The translations under genes and the position numbers were made by a program. DNA of 50,771 nucleotides, from the NCBI GenBank assembly GCA_019359715.1, contig JAHHGS010000092.1, positions 1 through 50,771 of the forward strand, written 5' to 3'. The stretch is from Aphanocapsa sp. GSE-SYN-MK-11-07L (lineage in GTDB: Bacteria; Cyanobacteriota; Cyanobacteriia; Thermosynechococcales; Thermosynechococcaceae). The notes under the pieces are model-generated. The model had not been told where the DNA came from. It ran no database searches and saw only the letters and a list, made by a program, of their open reading frames with translations. Of the stretch, positions 16,314-24,176 are shown one piece after another (within the stretch, counting starts at the first letter, position 1; each line of letters opens with the position of its first letter).

Positions 16314-16919
16314 TTAAGCAGTTTGGTTGGATTGATTTAAAGTTCCCTCTGTTGGCAGAGGTGTGCCCAGTTGAGTCAAATTGAGCGCATAGCCGCCTGT
16401 GACGAGGTAAACAGGATCAGCGATCGCCCCAATTCGGCGCACCAAATCGCCCAAGCGATCGCGGAAGCTGCGCCCCAGCGGATAGGCGGGCACTAATCCC
16501 CAGCCGGTTTCTTCGGCGACCAAAATGACTTGACCTTGACACTGAGCAAGGCTAGACAAAAGCTGATCCCGAATTTGCTCCCAGTCTGCTAATTCTGTCT
16601 GCAGGTGGTTGGCTAGCCAGGTTCCGAGGGAATCCACCAGTAAACAAGTATTTTGAGAGGCTTGCTCAATTGTCTTGGCTAAATTAAGAGGAACTTCTAG
16701 AGTTATCCATTGGTCGGGTCGGCGCTGGCGATGCCGGTCAATCCGGGCCTGCCACTCTAAATCTGCCGGATCGGTTTGAGCAGTGGCAACATAGACCACA
16801 GAAGCTTGGGATTGAAGGGCGATCGCCTCTGCCCACTCGCTTTTGCCGGAGCGGGCGGGGCCAGTCACCAAAATCAACCTCTGGGTACAATGATTGGTAA
16901 TATCAGCAGAGGAATTCAA
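16314..16919 (-). CDS. cobU: Adenosylcobinamide kinase / adenosylcobinamide-phosphate guanylyltransferase
   Basis: CobU phosphorylates adenosylcobinamide and then transfers GMP to it, two late steps of cobalamin nucleotide-loop assembly. The P-loop LVTGPARSGKSEWAE and the motif VAEETGWGLVPAYPLGRSFRD, where guanylylation occurs in the family, are both seen. Length is about 200 residues at most. The start is doubtful: TTG 16919 is only 9 bases from the divergent TPR-gene ATG. A start nearer the P-loop, for instance TTG around residue 15 (LILVTGP), would match the short N-terminus of other CobU proteins and leave room for promoters. No other cobalamin gene is nearby. Confidence 0.9.
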   Translation of the reverse strand: MNSSADITNHCTQRLILVTGPARSGKSEWAEAIALQSQASVVYVATAQTDPADLEWQARIDRHRQRRPDQWITLEVPLNLAKTIEQASQNTCLLVDSLGTWLANHLQTELADWEQIRDQLLSSLAQCQGQVILVAEETGWGLVPAYPLGRSFRDRLGDLVRRIGAIADPVYLVTGGYALNLTQLGTPLPTEGTLNQSNQTA

Positions 16920-16928
16920 GGTAATCGA

Positions 16929-17825
16929 ATGCAGAAAAAGAAATGGCTTACCCTCTTAATCTTATTTCTGGGTGTGATTCCTTTCGTCGGCGTTTCGATC
17001 GTGCCTTTGGTGAACGGCATTACGAACAGCCAGCAAGTTGCTGCTCCAACTGCCAGTCCGACCGCTACCGTTAGCCCTGACAATCAAAAAACAAAGTTAG
17101 AAGATGAGGTCAGAGGCTATGAGGCAGTGCTAGCCCGCGAACCCAACAACCCAACTGCCCTTGAGGGCTTGGTCAAAGCCCGACTAGGGCTAATTCAAGG
17201 CGGGCATGCTCAAATCTCGACGGTGATTGACCCTTTAGAAAAGTTAGCCAAGCTCCAGCCCGACAATACGGACTACCGAGTCCTGTTAGGACAAGCCCAA
17301 CAATTCGTGAACAATCGAGAAGCCGCGGCCGAAGCCTATAACTCGGTATTGGCAGTCAAGCCCGGCGATATGAAAGCCTTGCAGGGAATGGCTTCTCTGA
17401 TGATTCAGCAACAGCGCCCGGAAGCAGCTTTGGGTTTGCTGGATGAAGCGATTAAGAAAGCTCCCCAAGCCAATAAGCTCCAGCCTGGCAGTGTCGATGT
17501 ATTTGCAATTCAATTGCTAAAGGGTGAAGTCTACTCGACTCAGAAGCGCTACCCTGAGGCGATCGCTGTGTTTGACCAACTCAGCCAAGAAAACAAAACC
17601 GACTACCGCCCAGTCGTCTCTAAAGCCTTAATACTGTTGCAACAGGGCAAAACCAAAGAAGCCGAACCTCTGCTAACATCGGCGGCTAGCCTAGCTCCCC
17701 CTGAGGTAAAAGACCAAATTAACCAGATTGCCCTGAAAGCCAAAACGCCCGCTAGCTCGGCCCCAGCAGGCCAACCCACCGTACCTGCTGCCGGCGGTTC
17801 CGCCACTTCTTCGCCTTCGCCATAG
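16929..17825 (+). CDS. Membrane-anchored TPR protein
   Basis: The ATG at 16929 gives MQKKKWLTLLILFLGVIPFV, an uncleaved signal-anchor helix, so the bulk of the protein is outside the cytosol. Residues about 45-265 consist of tetratricopeptide repeats, for example YEAVLAREPNNPTALEGLVK, AYNSVLAVKPGDMKALQG and AIAVFDQLSQENKTDYRP. TPR proteins are protein-protein scaffolds. The last 35 residues are Pro/Ala/Ser-rich and disordered. Similar single-pass TPR proteins occur in thylakoids and the plasma membrane of cyanobacteria, but the partner here is unknown. It is divergent from cobU with almost no space between the annotated starts. Confidence 0.78.
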   Translation: MQKKKWLTLLILFLGVIPFVGVSIVPLVNGITNSQQVAAPTASPTATVSPDNQKTKLEDEVRGYEAVLAREPNNPTALEGLVKARLGLIQGGHAQISTVIDPLEKLAKLQPDNTDYRVLLGQAQQFVNNREAAAEAYNSVLAVKPGDMKALQGMASLMIQQQRPEAALGLLDEAIKKAPQANKLQPGSVDVFAIQLLKGEVYSTQKRYPEAIAVFDQLSQENKTDYRPVVSKALILLQQGKTKEAEPLLTSAASLAPPEVKDQINQIALKAKTPASSAPAGQPTVPAAGGSATSSPSP

Positions 17826-18321
17826 TTTTTAATCAACCTAAATCCGGCAGTTGCTAGATCTTGGTTGCGATTTGCAGATTAGATTGCCGTGGTCGATCGC
17901 CAATTCATCAACAAGATATTTGCGAACGGAAGATTTTAGTGTTAGCTTTCTAAGCAAATAAGTTAAGTCAGCCAAATCCCATCTTGCTTTCTCTAAAAAT
18001 TTGTGAAGAAGAGAATTGAGAAGGGAACGGGGGAACCAAGCTCGTTTAGAGCAGGGGCGCATTCTTGAAGCTTAGTTCATCGGTGCGATGACATTGCCAA
18101 GAAGGGGCATCTCTCAGCCCTAGCCCGTCAGCTAACCTCGTCGGCAATGAGAGAAGACTGATCGCGCGATCGCTACATGCGAGGAAGCTTTTCAGCATTC
18201 CTAGACATTGAGTTGTGGCTGCATCAGGATTCTTGATTGGACGCTTAGGCTTCTACAAGTTCTGTAGAGGCGAATCATATCCATGATGTTGCTGCCTATT
18301 TTGGCAGCGAGGGTTACTCAC
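17826..18321. other. About 500-bp intergenic region upstream of the ABC importer
   Basis: Apart from a weak minus-strand open frame with no recognisable content, the region carries a cluster of GCGATCGC-related octamers and one short palindrome (18252-18268) in front of the importer. I searched by eye for the NtcA consensus GTA-N8-TAC and did not find a proper one. No RNA gene or repeat family is recognised. Confidence 0.5.
18252..18268. promoter_or_regulatory. Short inverted repeat upstream of the ABC importer operon, possible operator
   Basis: TCTACA-AGTTC-TGTAGA has 6-bp perfect arms around a 5-base spacer, ending 53 bases before the preferred permease start. Size and position suit a dimeric repressor or activator site, but it does not match NtcA or a LysR-type (CmpR) consensus that I can name. 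It could be chance in an AT-rich region. Confidence 0.3.
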
Positions 18322-19122
18322 ATGATATTTAAGCGTTTTCCTGCCAGTGGTCTGCGAGATAACGTGCTTCTGCCTTTGGCAGGTTTTGCGGGGATTCTGG
18401 CGCTTTGGTGGCTGATTGCCAGTTTCAGAAGCGAAATTATGCCAACGCCCTGGGAAGCCCTGTCGGCAAATCTAGATTTTATCCTGCATCCGTTTTATCG
18501 GCGGGGCCCTGGAAATTTGGGGATTGGATGGCTATTGCTGGCGAGTATTCGGCGGGTTCTGCTTGGCTTTGTGTTGGGTGCTCTGGTGGCAGTGCCGGTT
18601 GGTTTTTTGATTGGTCTTTCCAGACCTGCCATGCTGGCGCTAAATCCGGTGATTCAAATCTTCAAGCCAGTCTCTCCTTTGGCCTGGCTACCCATCGCCC
18701 TGGCCATCTTTAATTTGGCAGATCCATCGGCTATTTTTGTCATTTTTATTACATCGCTTTGGTCGACGATTATTAACACTGCCTTGGGGGTCTCTAGCGT
18801 ACCGCAAGACTATGTGGACGTTTCCAGAGTTTTAGAGATGCCGCGCTGGCGCCAGTTAACCAAAATTATCCTGCCTGCCAGTTTGCCTTACATTTTCGCC
18901 GGGCTAAGAATCAGCTTAGGAGTTGCCTGGCTGGTGATTGTAGCGGTAGAAATGCTAACGGGTGGAATTGGAATTGGCTTTTTTGTCTGGGATGAGTGGA
19001 GTCGTTTGAATTTGAGCTCTGTGTTTTTAGCAGTTTTCGTGATTGGCGTGACTGGATTGATTCTGGATTGGCTGCTTTGCAAACTCCAGGAACTAGTGAC
19101 CCATCGACCTGCTCGTACTTAA
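18322..19122 (+). CDS. NrtB/SsuC-type ABC transporter permease
   Basis: A membrane permease of about 266 residues from the nitrate/sulfonate/bicarbonate family. Six hydrophobic helices are visible, with the EAA loop VPQDYVDVSRVLEMPRWRQL and the following ILPASLPYIFAGLRISLGVAW that contacts the ATPase. ATG 18322 was chosen because GAGGG lies 8 bases upstream; an ATG at 18283 is in frame but has no ribosome-binding site. The gene order here is permease, binding protein, ATPase. In nrtABCD, cmpABCD and cynABD operons the binding-protein gene comes first. Substrate could be nitrate, bicarbonate, cyanate or another small anion; the neighbours give no further hint. Confidence 0.85.
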   Translation: MIFKRFPASGLRDNVLLPLAGFAGILALWWLIASFRSEIMPTPWEALSANLDFILHPFYRRGPGNLGIGWLLLASIRRVLLGFVLGALVAVPVGFLIGLSRPAMLALNPVIQIFKPVSPLAWLPIALAIFNLADPSAIFVIFITSLWSTIINTALGVSSVPQDYVDVSRVLEMPRWRQLTKIILPASLPYIFAGLRISLGVAWLVIVAVEMLTGGIGIGFFVWDEWSRLNLSSVFLAVFVIGVTGLILDWLLCKLQELVTHRPART

Positions 19123-19158
19123 ACCAACTTAAACCAATTGGATGGGAGCGTTGTGTTC

Positions 19159-20580
19159 ATGAACATTGATCGACGACTGACCCGCCGAGATTTTTTGCTG
19201 ACGGCAGGAGCAACAGCAGCCGGGACAACCCTGTTTTCCCTCGATATTAGCGGCGATCGCAGTCCTACCCAACTGTCGTCAGCAGCTCTGGCAATCAAAC
19301 CAGTCGTTGATCCAGACAGCCTAGAGAAACCTGATCTGAAGATTGGATATGTGCCGGTGAATGACTGTGCCCCGTTTGCGATCGCTTGGAAAAAGGGCTT
19401 CTTTCGTAAGTATGGTCTGAATGTGCGGTTGAACCGCGAAGCCAGTTGGGCAACCTCCCGCGATGGACTGATTTTTGGCCGGTTAGATGCCGCTCCGGTT
19501 GTCTCTGGGGCTGTCACCAATGCCCGCACGGGTGCCGAAGGAGCAAAGTATGCTCCACTGTGCGCCGCGATGACCATTCATCGCCACGGCAATGCTTTGA
19601 CCATGAATCGGGCGATGTGGGATGCAGGTTTGCGCCCCTGGCACGAATACAACGGGAATTTAGAAGCATTTCGGCAGGATTTTCACCGCTATTTTGCCAG
19701 CATTCCGTCTGAACAGCGGGTGCTGGCAGTCGTTTTAAGTTCTGCCATTTACGAATACTTTGTTCGCTATCTGATTGCGGCAGTTGGCATTAATCCGCTG
19801 ACAGAATTTCGGATTGTGATCGTTCCACCTCCCCAGATGGTTGCCAATATGCGAATTGGGGCAATGCAGGCCTACATGGTGGCAGAACCCTGGAACTCGC
19901 GGGCAATTCGCGGTAATGAAGGAATTGGGTTTACCTTTTTACAAGGTCGAGAAATCTGGCGAGGACACCCGGATCGGGTCTTAGCCGTGCATGAATCATT
20001 TATCAAAAACTATCCCAAAACCTATCGGTCTTTAGTAAAGGCAATGATTGAAGCCTGCCGCTATTGCAGTCAGCCCCAGCATCGGGAAGAAGTCGCCCAA
20101 CTGATTGCAGAGCGATCGTTCACTGGCGCCAAGCCAGAATTAACTCGGCCAGGCATTGAGGGAATCTATGACTATGGCGGCTTTGATCATCGTCAGCGAA
20201 TAGTCGTTAAACCCGAAGAAACAACTATTTTCTTTGATCTGCCTGCCGACTTGGCAGCAGCGACAGGCAGCATTGAGGGGAACCATTCCACCTTTTTGTG
20301 GCAGTCCCAGAGTCTTTGGTTGATGTCGCAATCGGTGCGTTGGGGACAGTTACCAGAGATTCCCAAAGATGCCGAGAAAATTGCCAGCCAGTCTTGGCGA
20401 ACTGACTTATATCGCGAGATTGCCGCCGAGCTAGAAATTCCCTGCCCAAAGGAAGACTACAAAATCGAACCGGCGGAACTATTTATTGACAATCAACCCT
20501 TTGACCCGAGTGATTTAACGGGCTATGTGAAGCGGTTTGAAATTCGGGCTAATCAGCCGCAAGCGATCTATCTGTCTTAA
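19159..20580 (+). CDS. NrtA/CmpA-family substrate-binding protein with a twin-arginine signal
   Basis: The 473-residue protein starts with MNIDRRLTRRDFLLTAGATA, a Tat-type leader as seen in NrtA and CmpA. Motifs shared with NrtA: LKIGYVPVNDCAPFAIAWKK, GFFRKYGLNVRLNREASWAT, VIVPPPQMVANMRIG and VAEPWNSRAI. The middle segment (GAVTNARTGAEGAKYAPLCA) and the loss of the usual GQ-x-ITL substrate strand (here GNALTM) differ from the nitrate proteins I remember, so substrate is not safe to assign. The C-terminal 100 residues, with LWLMSQSVRWGQ, follow the longer NrtA form. It lies between permease and ATPase genes. Confidence 0.85.
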   Translation: MNIDRRLTRRDFLLTAGATAAGTTLFSLDISGDRSPTQLSSAALAIKPVVDPDSLEKPDLKIGYVPVNDCAPFAIAWKKGFFRKYGLNVRLNREASWATSRDGLIFGRLDAAPVVSGAVTNARTGAEGAKYAPLCAAMTIHRHGNALTMNRAMWDAGLRPWHEYNGNLEAFRQDFHRYFASIPSEQRVLAVVLSSAIYEYFVRYLIAAVGINPLTEFRIVIVPPPQMVANMRIGAMQAYMVAEPWNSRAIRGNEGIGFTFLQGREIWRGHPDRVLAVHESFIKNYPKTYRSLVKAMIEACRYCSQPQHREEVAQLIAERSFTGAKPELTRPGIEGIYDYGGFDHRQRIVVKPEETTIFFDLPADLAAATGSIEGNHSTFLWQSQSLWLMSQSVRWGQLPEIPKDAEKIASQSWRTDLYREIAAELEIPCPKEDYKIEPAELFIDNQPFDPSDLTGYVKRFEIRANQPQAIYLS

Positions 20581-20597
20581 CTTGGAGCATTGATGTA

Positions 20598-21440
20598 ATG
20601 ATGAATTTTTCAACTCGATTTAAGCCAATCAGCGATCGCGGTTCTAGCATGATAACTCCTGTTCTTGAAATCGAAAATCTGATCAAGACCTTCCCAAGCC
20701 CCAAGGGGAAAAATACAGTCGTTTTAGACCAGATTAATTTGACCCTAGCAGCGGCTGAGTTTATTGCGATCGTTGGGCATTCTGGCTGCGGTAAATCTAC
20801 CCTTTTACGGATTGTGGCCGGGTTGGAACCCGTCACGCACGGCACCCTCCGCTTGGAAGGCAAACCGATTTCTAAACCCGGCGCTGATCGGATGATGATT
20901 TTTCAGCAGTATTCTTTGCTGCCCTGGCTGACTGTGCGCCAAAACGTTCGACTGGCTGTAGATGAGGTGTTTAAACAGCTTCCACTCCGGGAAAAATCTG
21001 AGATTGTGGACGAACATTTGCAGATGGTTAACCTGACTGCGGCTGCCGAAAAATACCCCGACCAGCTTTCTGGCGGCATGAAGCAACGGGTTGGAATTGC
21101 CAGGGCGCTGGCGGTGCGCCCCAAGATGTTGCTGATGGATGAACCCTTTGGGGCGTTGGATGCCCTGACGCGCGGCAAGTTGCAGCAGCAGGTGCTCCAG
21201 ATTTGGGAAAGCCAGCGGCAAGCCGTGATCATGATTACCCATGACATTGACGAAGCAATTTACATGAGCGATCGGATTATCCTGATGACCAATGGCCCAG
21301 CGGCAACGATTGGCGAGATTTTGGAGGTGCCTTTTCCGCATCCGCGCGATCGCGATCATATCCGCGAAGAGCCTGCCTATCAGCAAATCCATGCCCAGGC
21401 TCTAGATTTTCTCTACCATCGCTTTGATCGAGATGACTAA
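20598..21440 (+). CDS. NrtD/SsuB-type ABC transporter ATPase
   Basis: A single nucleotide-binding domain of 280 residues that powers the import by the two genes upstream. Walker A is GHSGCGKST, the Q-loop is IFQQYSLLPWLT, the signature is LSGGMKQR, and Walker B with the catalytic glutamate is LLMDEPFGALD. The H-loop is MITHDIDEAI. The protein is the short NrtD type; no NrtC-like subunit with a fused binding-protein domain is encoded here, so the transporter has only one ATPase type. ATG 20598 has GGAGC upstream; ATG 20649 is an alternative that removes 17 poorly conserved residues. Gene end is 9 bases from the convergent gor gene. Confidence 0.88.
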   Translation: MMNFSTRFKPISDRGSSMITPVLEIENLIKTFPSPKGKNTVVLDQINLTLAAAEFIAIVGHSGCGKSTLLRIVAGLEPVTHGTLRLEGKPISKPGADRMMIFQQYSLLPWLTVRQNVRLAVDEVFKQLPLREKSEIVDEHLQMVNLTAAAEKYPDQLSGGMKQRVGIARALAVRPKMLLMDEPFGALDALTRGKLQQQVLQIWESQRQAVIMITHDIDEAIYMSDRIILMTNGPAATIGEILEVPFPHPRDRDHIREEPAYQQIHAQALDFLYHRFDRDD

Positions 21441-21449
21441 AGGATAGGA

Positions 21450-22829
21450 TTACCTCATCGTCACGAATTCCTCGGCGGTTGAGGGGTGAATGCCGATCGT
21501 GGCATCAAAGTCTTTTTTGTTAGCTCCCATCTTGACCGCGATCGCCATCCCTTGAATAATTTCAGCCGCGTTGTCGCCCACCATGTGCACCCCCAACACC
21601 TTTTCGTGATCGCCTTCGACCACTAGCTTTACCAGCACTTTTTCATCGGCCCCGGTCAGGCTATGGAACATGGGGCGGAACTTAGCCCGATAAATTTTGA
21701 CGCCATCGCCAAATTGCGCTCTTGCTTCCTCTTCGCTTAGCCCCACCGTGGCAGCTTCCGGCTGCGAAAATACGGCCGAAGCCACATTGGCATGGCTAAT
21801 TGTGCGCGGGAAGTTGCCAAACTCGGTGTCGGCAAAGGCCCGCCCTTCGGCGATCGCGACGGGGGTTAAATTCAGCCGATCAGTGCAATCTCCCACCGCA
21901 AAAATGTGGGGCTGACTGGTGCGGCTATACTCATCGACCGCGATCGCGGTCGTGGTGCTATAGCCTGGGCCCTCGATCACGCCCTGAACGAGCTGAATTC
22001 CAGCATTGTCTAGCCCCAATCGATCAACGTTTGGCAGTCGTCCGGTCGCAACCAAGAAAGTATCTGCCTCTAGGACTTCATTCGTTTCACCGGTTAGTGA
22101 GAGGGCTAAACCTTTCTTGGTTTTAGCTACCGATGTGACGAGCGTGTTGGGAATGATCCGAATTCCATGCCCAAGCATTGCTTCTTGAATGTTAGTGCGG
22201 ATGTCTTGGTCAAACCCTTTCAAAATCAAGTCTTTGCGGATAATCTGGGTGACTTGGCAGCCCAAGCCGTGCATAATCCCAGCAAATTCAGTCCCAATGT
22301 AGCCGGCCCCAATAATCGCGATGTGTTTGGGGCGCTTTTTGAGGTGGAACATTTCATTCGAGGTAATGCCATGCTCAAACCCTGGCAAGTCTGGCTTAGT
22401 GGGGCGACCGCCGACCGCAATTAAAATTTTGTTGGCTGTTACCTTCCGGCCGCCCTCGACTTCTAAGGTATGGTCATCGACAAATCGAGCGTAGCTAGGA
22501 ATTAAGTCCACGCCTGCCTTTTCCAGAAAGCTAATGTGCAGGCGACTCAGACGCAGCACCTCTTGATTAACTGTTTCGATTAGAGGCTTCCATTTGTGTT
22601 TAGGTTGGACGGGCAGCCATCCGTAGCCTTCGGCGTCGCTGTAGAGGTGCGAAAACTTGGAGGCATAGACCATCAATTTTTTGGGAACACAGCCTCGAAT
22701 CACGCAGGTGCCCCCGACCAAATCTCCCTCAGCGATCGCCACTTTTGCCCCATAGGATGCCGCCCGCTTCGAGGCAGCTAAGCCCCCCGAACCTGCCCCA
22801 ATCACAAACAGGTCGTAATCATAAGTCAT
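21450..22829 (-). CDS. gor: Glutathione-disulfide reductase
   Basis: A class I pyridine nucleotide-disulfide oxidoreductase that regenerates GSH from GSSG in the cytosol. FAD motif GAGSGGLAA is at residues 11-19; the redox-active pair is C42/C47 in GGTCVIRGCVPKK; the NAD(P)-binding motif is IIGAGYIGTEFA; the second FAD motif is FAVGDCTDRLNLTPVA; the C-terminal catalytic H448 is in IHPSTAEEF. CVIRGC rather than CVNVGC separates it from lipoamide and mercuric reductases and is usual in plant and cyanobacterial glutathione reductases. Length of 459 residues is normal. ATG 22829. Confidence 0.93.
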   Translation of the reverse strand: MTYDYDLFVIGAGSGGLAASKRAASYGAKVAIAEGDLVGGTCVIRGCVPKKLMVYASKFSHLYSDAEGYGWLPVQPKHKWKPLIETVNQEVLRLSRLHISFLEKAGVDLIPSYARFVDDHTLEVEGGRKVTANKILIAVGGRPTKPDLPGFEHGITSNEMFHLKKRPKHIAIIGAGYIGTEFAGIMHGLGCQVTQIIRKDLILKGFDQDIRTNIQEAMLGHGIRIIPNTLVTSVAKTKKGLALSLTGETNEVLEADTFLVATGRLPNVDRLGLDNAGIQLVQGVIEGPGYSTTTAIAVDEYSRTSQPHIFAVGDCTDRLNLTPVAIAEGRAFADTEFGNFPRTISHANVASAVFSQPEAATVGLSEEEARAQFGDGVKIYRAKFRPMFHSLTGADEKVLVKLVVEGDHEKVLGVHMVGDNAAEIIQGMAIAVKMGANKKDFDATIGIHPSTAEEFVTMR

Positions 22830-22974
22830 TCAGGTTGATCCTCCGCGATCGCGATTCTCTACATCTACCAAGATAACAAGTCCAGATCGGGTTTCAGGTC
22901 AGTGCTTGATGCCAAGGCGACCGTAACCAGGTAAGCTAAAAAGAAAGTTGAACAGGCGCGAAGGGTAGCTAAAG

Positions 22975-23277
22975 ATGGACAACCGCAGCGACAGATTTGC
23001 CAGCGGCTTTGTAGCCGGAACGATCTTTGGCAGCATTGTCGGCGGGCTATTTGGCGCATTATTGGCCAATAAGCTGAATGAACCGCTATCAGAGGAAGAA
23101 GCTAAGAGCGAAGGTAAACCGACTGACGGCAGACTCAAACGGCGATCGCAGCTTAAATCAACCCCCGAACTCAGCATGGAAGATGCCCGGCAGGGGCTAG
23201 AAGCTAAAATTGCCCAACTCAACGATGCGATTGATGACGTGCGTCAACAAATTAGCAATGTGAACGGTCGGGATTAG
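22975..23277 (+). CDS. Small membrane-anchored coiled-coil protein (YtxH-like)
   Basis: A 100-residue protein. Residues 9-32, SGFVAGTIFGSIVGGLFGAL, form a glycine-rich transmembrane helix as in YtxH-like general stress proteins. The rest is charged, with an acidic-basic middle and a C-terminal helix (ARQGLEAKIAQLNDAIDDVR) likely to form a coiled coil. Homologues seem common in cyanobacteria, but no function is known to me. GAAGGG lies upstream of ATG 22975. It is followed 45 bases later by a YggT gene on the same strand, so an operon is likely. Confidence 0.7.
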   Translation: MDNRSDRFASGFVAGTIFGSIVGGLFGALLANKLNEPLSEEEAKSEGKPTDGRLKRRSQLKSTPELSMEDARQGLEAKIAQLNDAIDDVRQQISNVNGRD

Positions 23278-23321
23278 TTTTAGATAAACTTGAGGTGATG
23301 TAAACACAGGTAGAAGCATCT

Positions 23322-23600
23322 ATGGTCTCAAACGACATCATTCCCTTAGTCATGACCGCACTGGCTAACTTTTTGCAAATTTATCTGCTGCTGCTAATCG
23401 TGCGGATTTTGCTGAGTTGGTTTCCGAATATTGACTGGATGCGCCAGCCGTTTTCAGCCCTGCGCCAATTGACTGACCCCTACCTGGACATCTTTCGGTC
23501 TTTCATCCCGCCGCTGGGTGGGATCGATTTCTCTCCGATCTTGGGTTTCGTCTTACTGAACGTTTTGATCTCGCTACTGGGGGGCAGCAGCTTGGTTTAG
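23322..23600 (+). CDS. YggT/Ycf19 family membrane protein
   Basis: A 92-residue protein with two hydrophobic helices flanking the family core, here IVRILLSWFPNIDWMRQPFS followed by LTDPYLDIFRSFIPPLGGID. YggT proteins are small integral membrane proteins; the plastid relative Ycf19/CCB3 takes part in cytochrome b6f heme attachment, and cyanobacterial members have been connected with thylakoid organisation. The specific role of this copy is not shown. The 3' end lies 3 bases from the convergent pentapeptide gene. Confidence 0.85.
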   Translation: MVSNDIIPLVMTALANFLQIYLLLLIVRILLSWFPNIDWMRQPFSALRQLTDPYLDIFRSFIPPLGGIDFSPILGFVLLNVLISLLGGSSLV

Positions 23601-23602
23601 CT

Positions 23603-24136
23603 TTAGGCAATCGGCTGTTCGCGTCCAAATACAGAGCCATCCGGCATCCGGGTTGCTTTAAACAAAGCACCTTCTAGGTTTGCTGATTGCAGGTTGACCT
23701 GCTGAAAGTTGGTCTGCTCTAGGTTGCTTTCCCGCAGGTCAGCGTTCTCTAGGTTGGCAGTGCAGAAGTCTGCTTGACGCAGGTTGGCATGGCGGAGACT
23801 GGCTCCGCGCAATGTTGCATTTTGCAATTGAGCCTCGGTTAAGTTAGCTCGCTCTAGGTTCGCATGGTCTAAAATTGCGCCCTCAAGTTGGGCTATCTGC
23901 AAGTTGGCTTGGAATAAGTCAGCTCCAGTCAAATCTGCATCTTGCAGGTTAGCTGCCTGCAAATTGGCGTCTGCTAGATTGACCCGCTGCAAGTTGGCTG
24001 CCTGTAAATTGGCATTTTTAAGGCAAAGTCCGCGCAGGTCAAGGTCTGACAAGTCTAAACCAGCCAACCGGAGTTCGGCTTCACTCGCCACAGCGGCGAT
24101 CGCCAAAATCAATTCTTTCCGCGTCAACTCTGCCAT
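23603..24136 (-). CDS. Pentapeptide-repeat protein, short
   Basis: A 177-residue protein in which residues about 25-160 are tandem A(N/D)LxX repeats (ANLQAANLQRVNLADANLQA and following). A short helical N-terminal cap MAELTRKELILAIAAVASEA precedes them, and the protein ends with the non-repeat closing sequence MPDGSVFGREQPIA. MPDGS-type tails after the last coil are common in cyanobacterial pentapeptide proteins. It differs from the 313-residue pentapeptide protein at 3.4-4.4 kb in length and cap. Function unknown. It lies 40 bases downstream of the ABC exporter on the same strand. Confidence 0.85.
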   Translation of the reverse strand: MAELTRKELILAIAAVASEAELRLAGLDLSDLDLRGLCLKNANLQAANLQRVNLADANLQAANLQDADLTGADLFQANLQIAQLEGAILDHANLERANLTEAQLQNATLRGASLRHANLRQADFCTANLENADLRESNLEQTNFQQVNLQSANLEGALFKATRMPDGSVFGREQPIA

Positions 24137-24176
24137 TTGTCCCGCTGTTTGGCTCTGATCTGAATGCCAGGCCCGT

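Noticed and set aside
17838-18062. A 74-residue minus-strand open frame after the TPR gene
   Set aside because: No resemblance to known proteins and low-complexity basic content; no ribosome-binding site.
20805-21392. A 195-residue frame antisense to the ABC ATPase
   Set aside because: A shadow of the conserved ATPase gene; His/Gln/Arg-rich composition typical of antisense reading.
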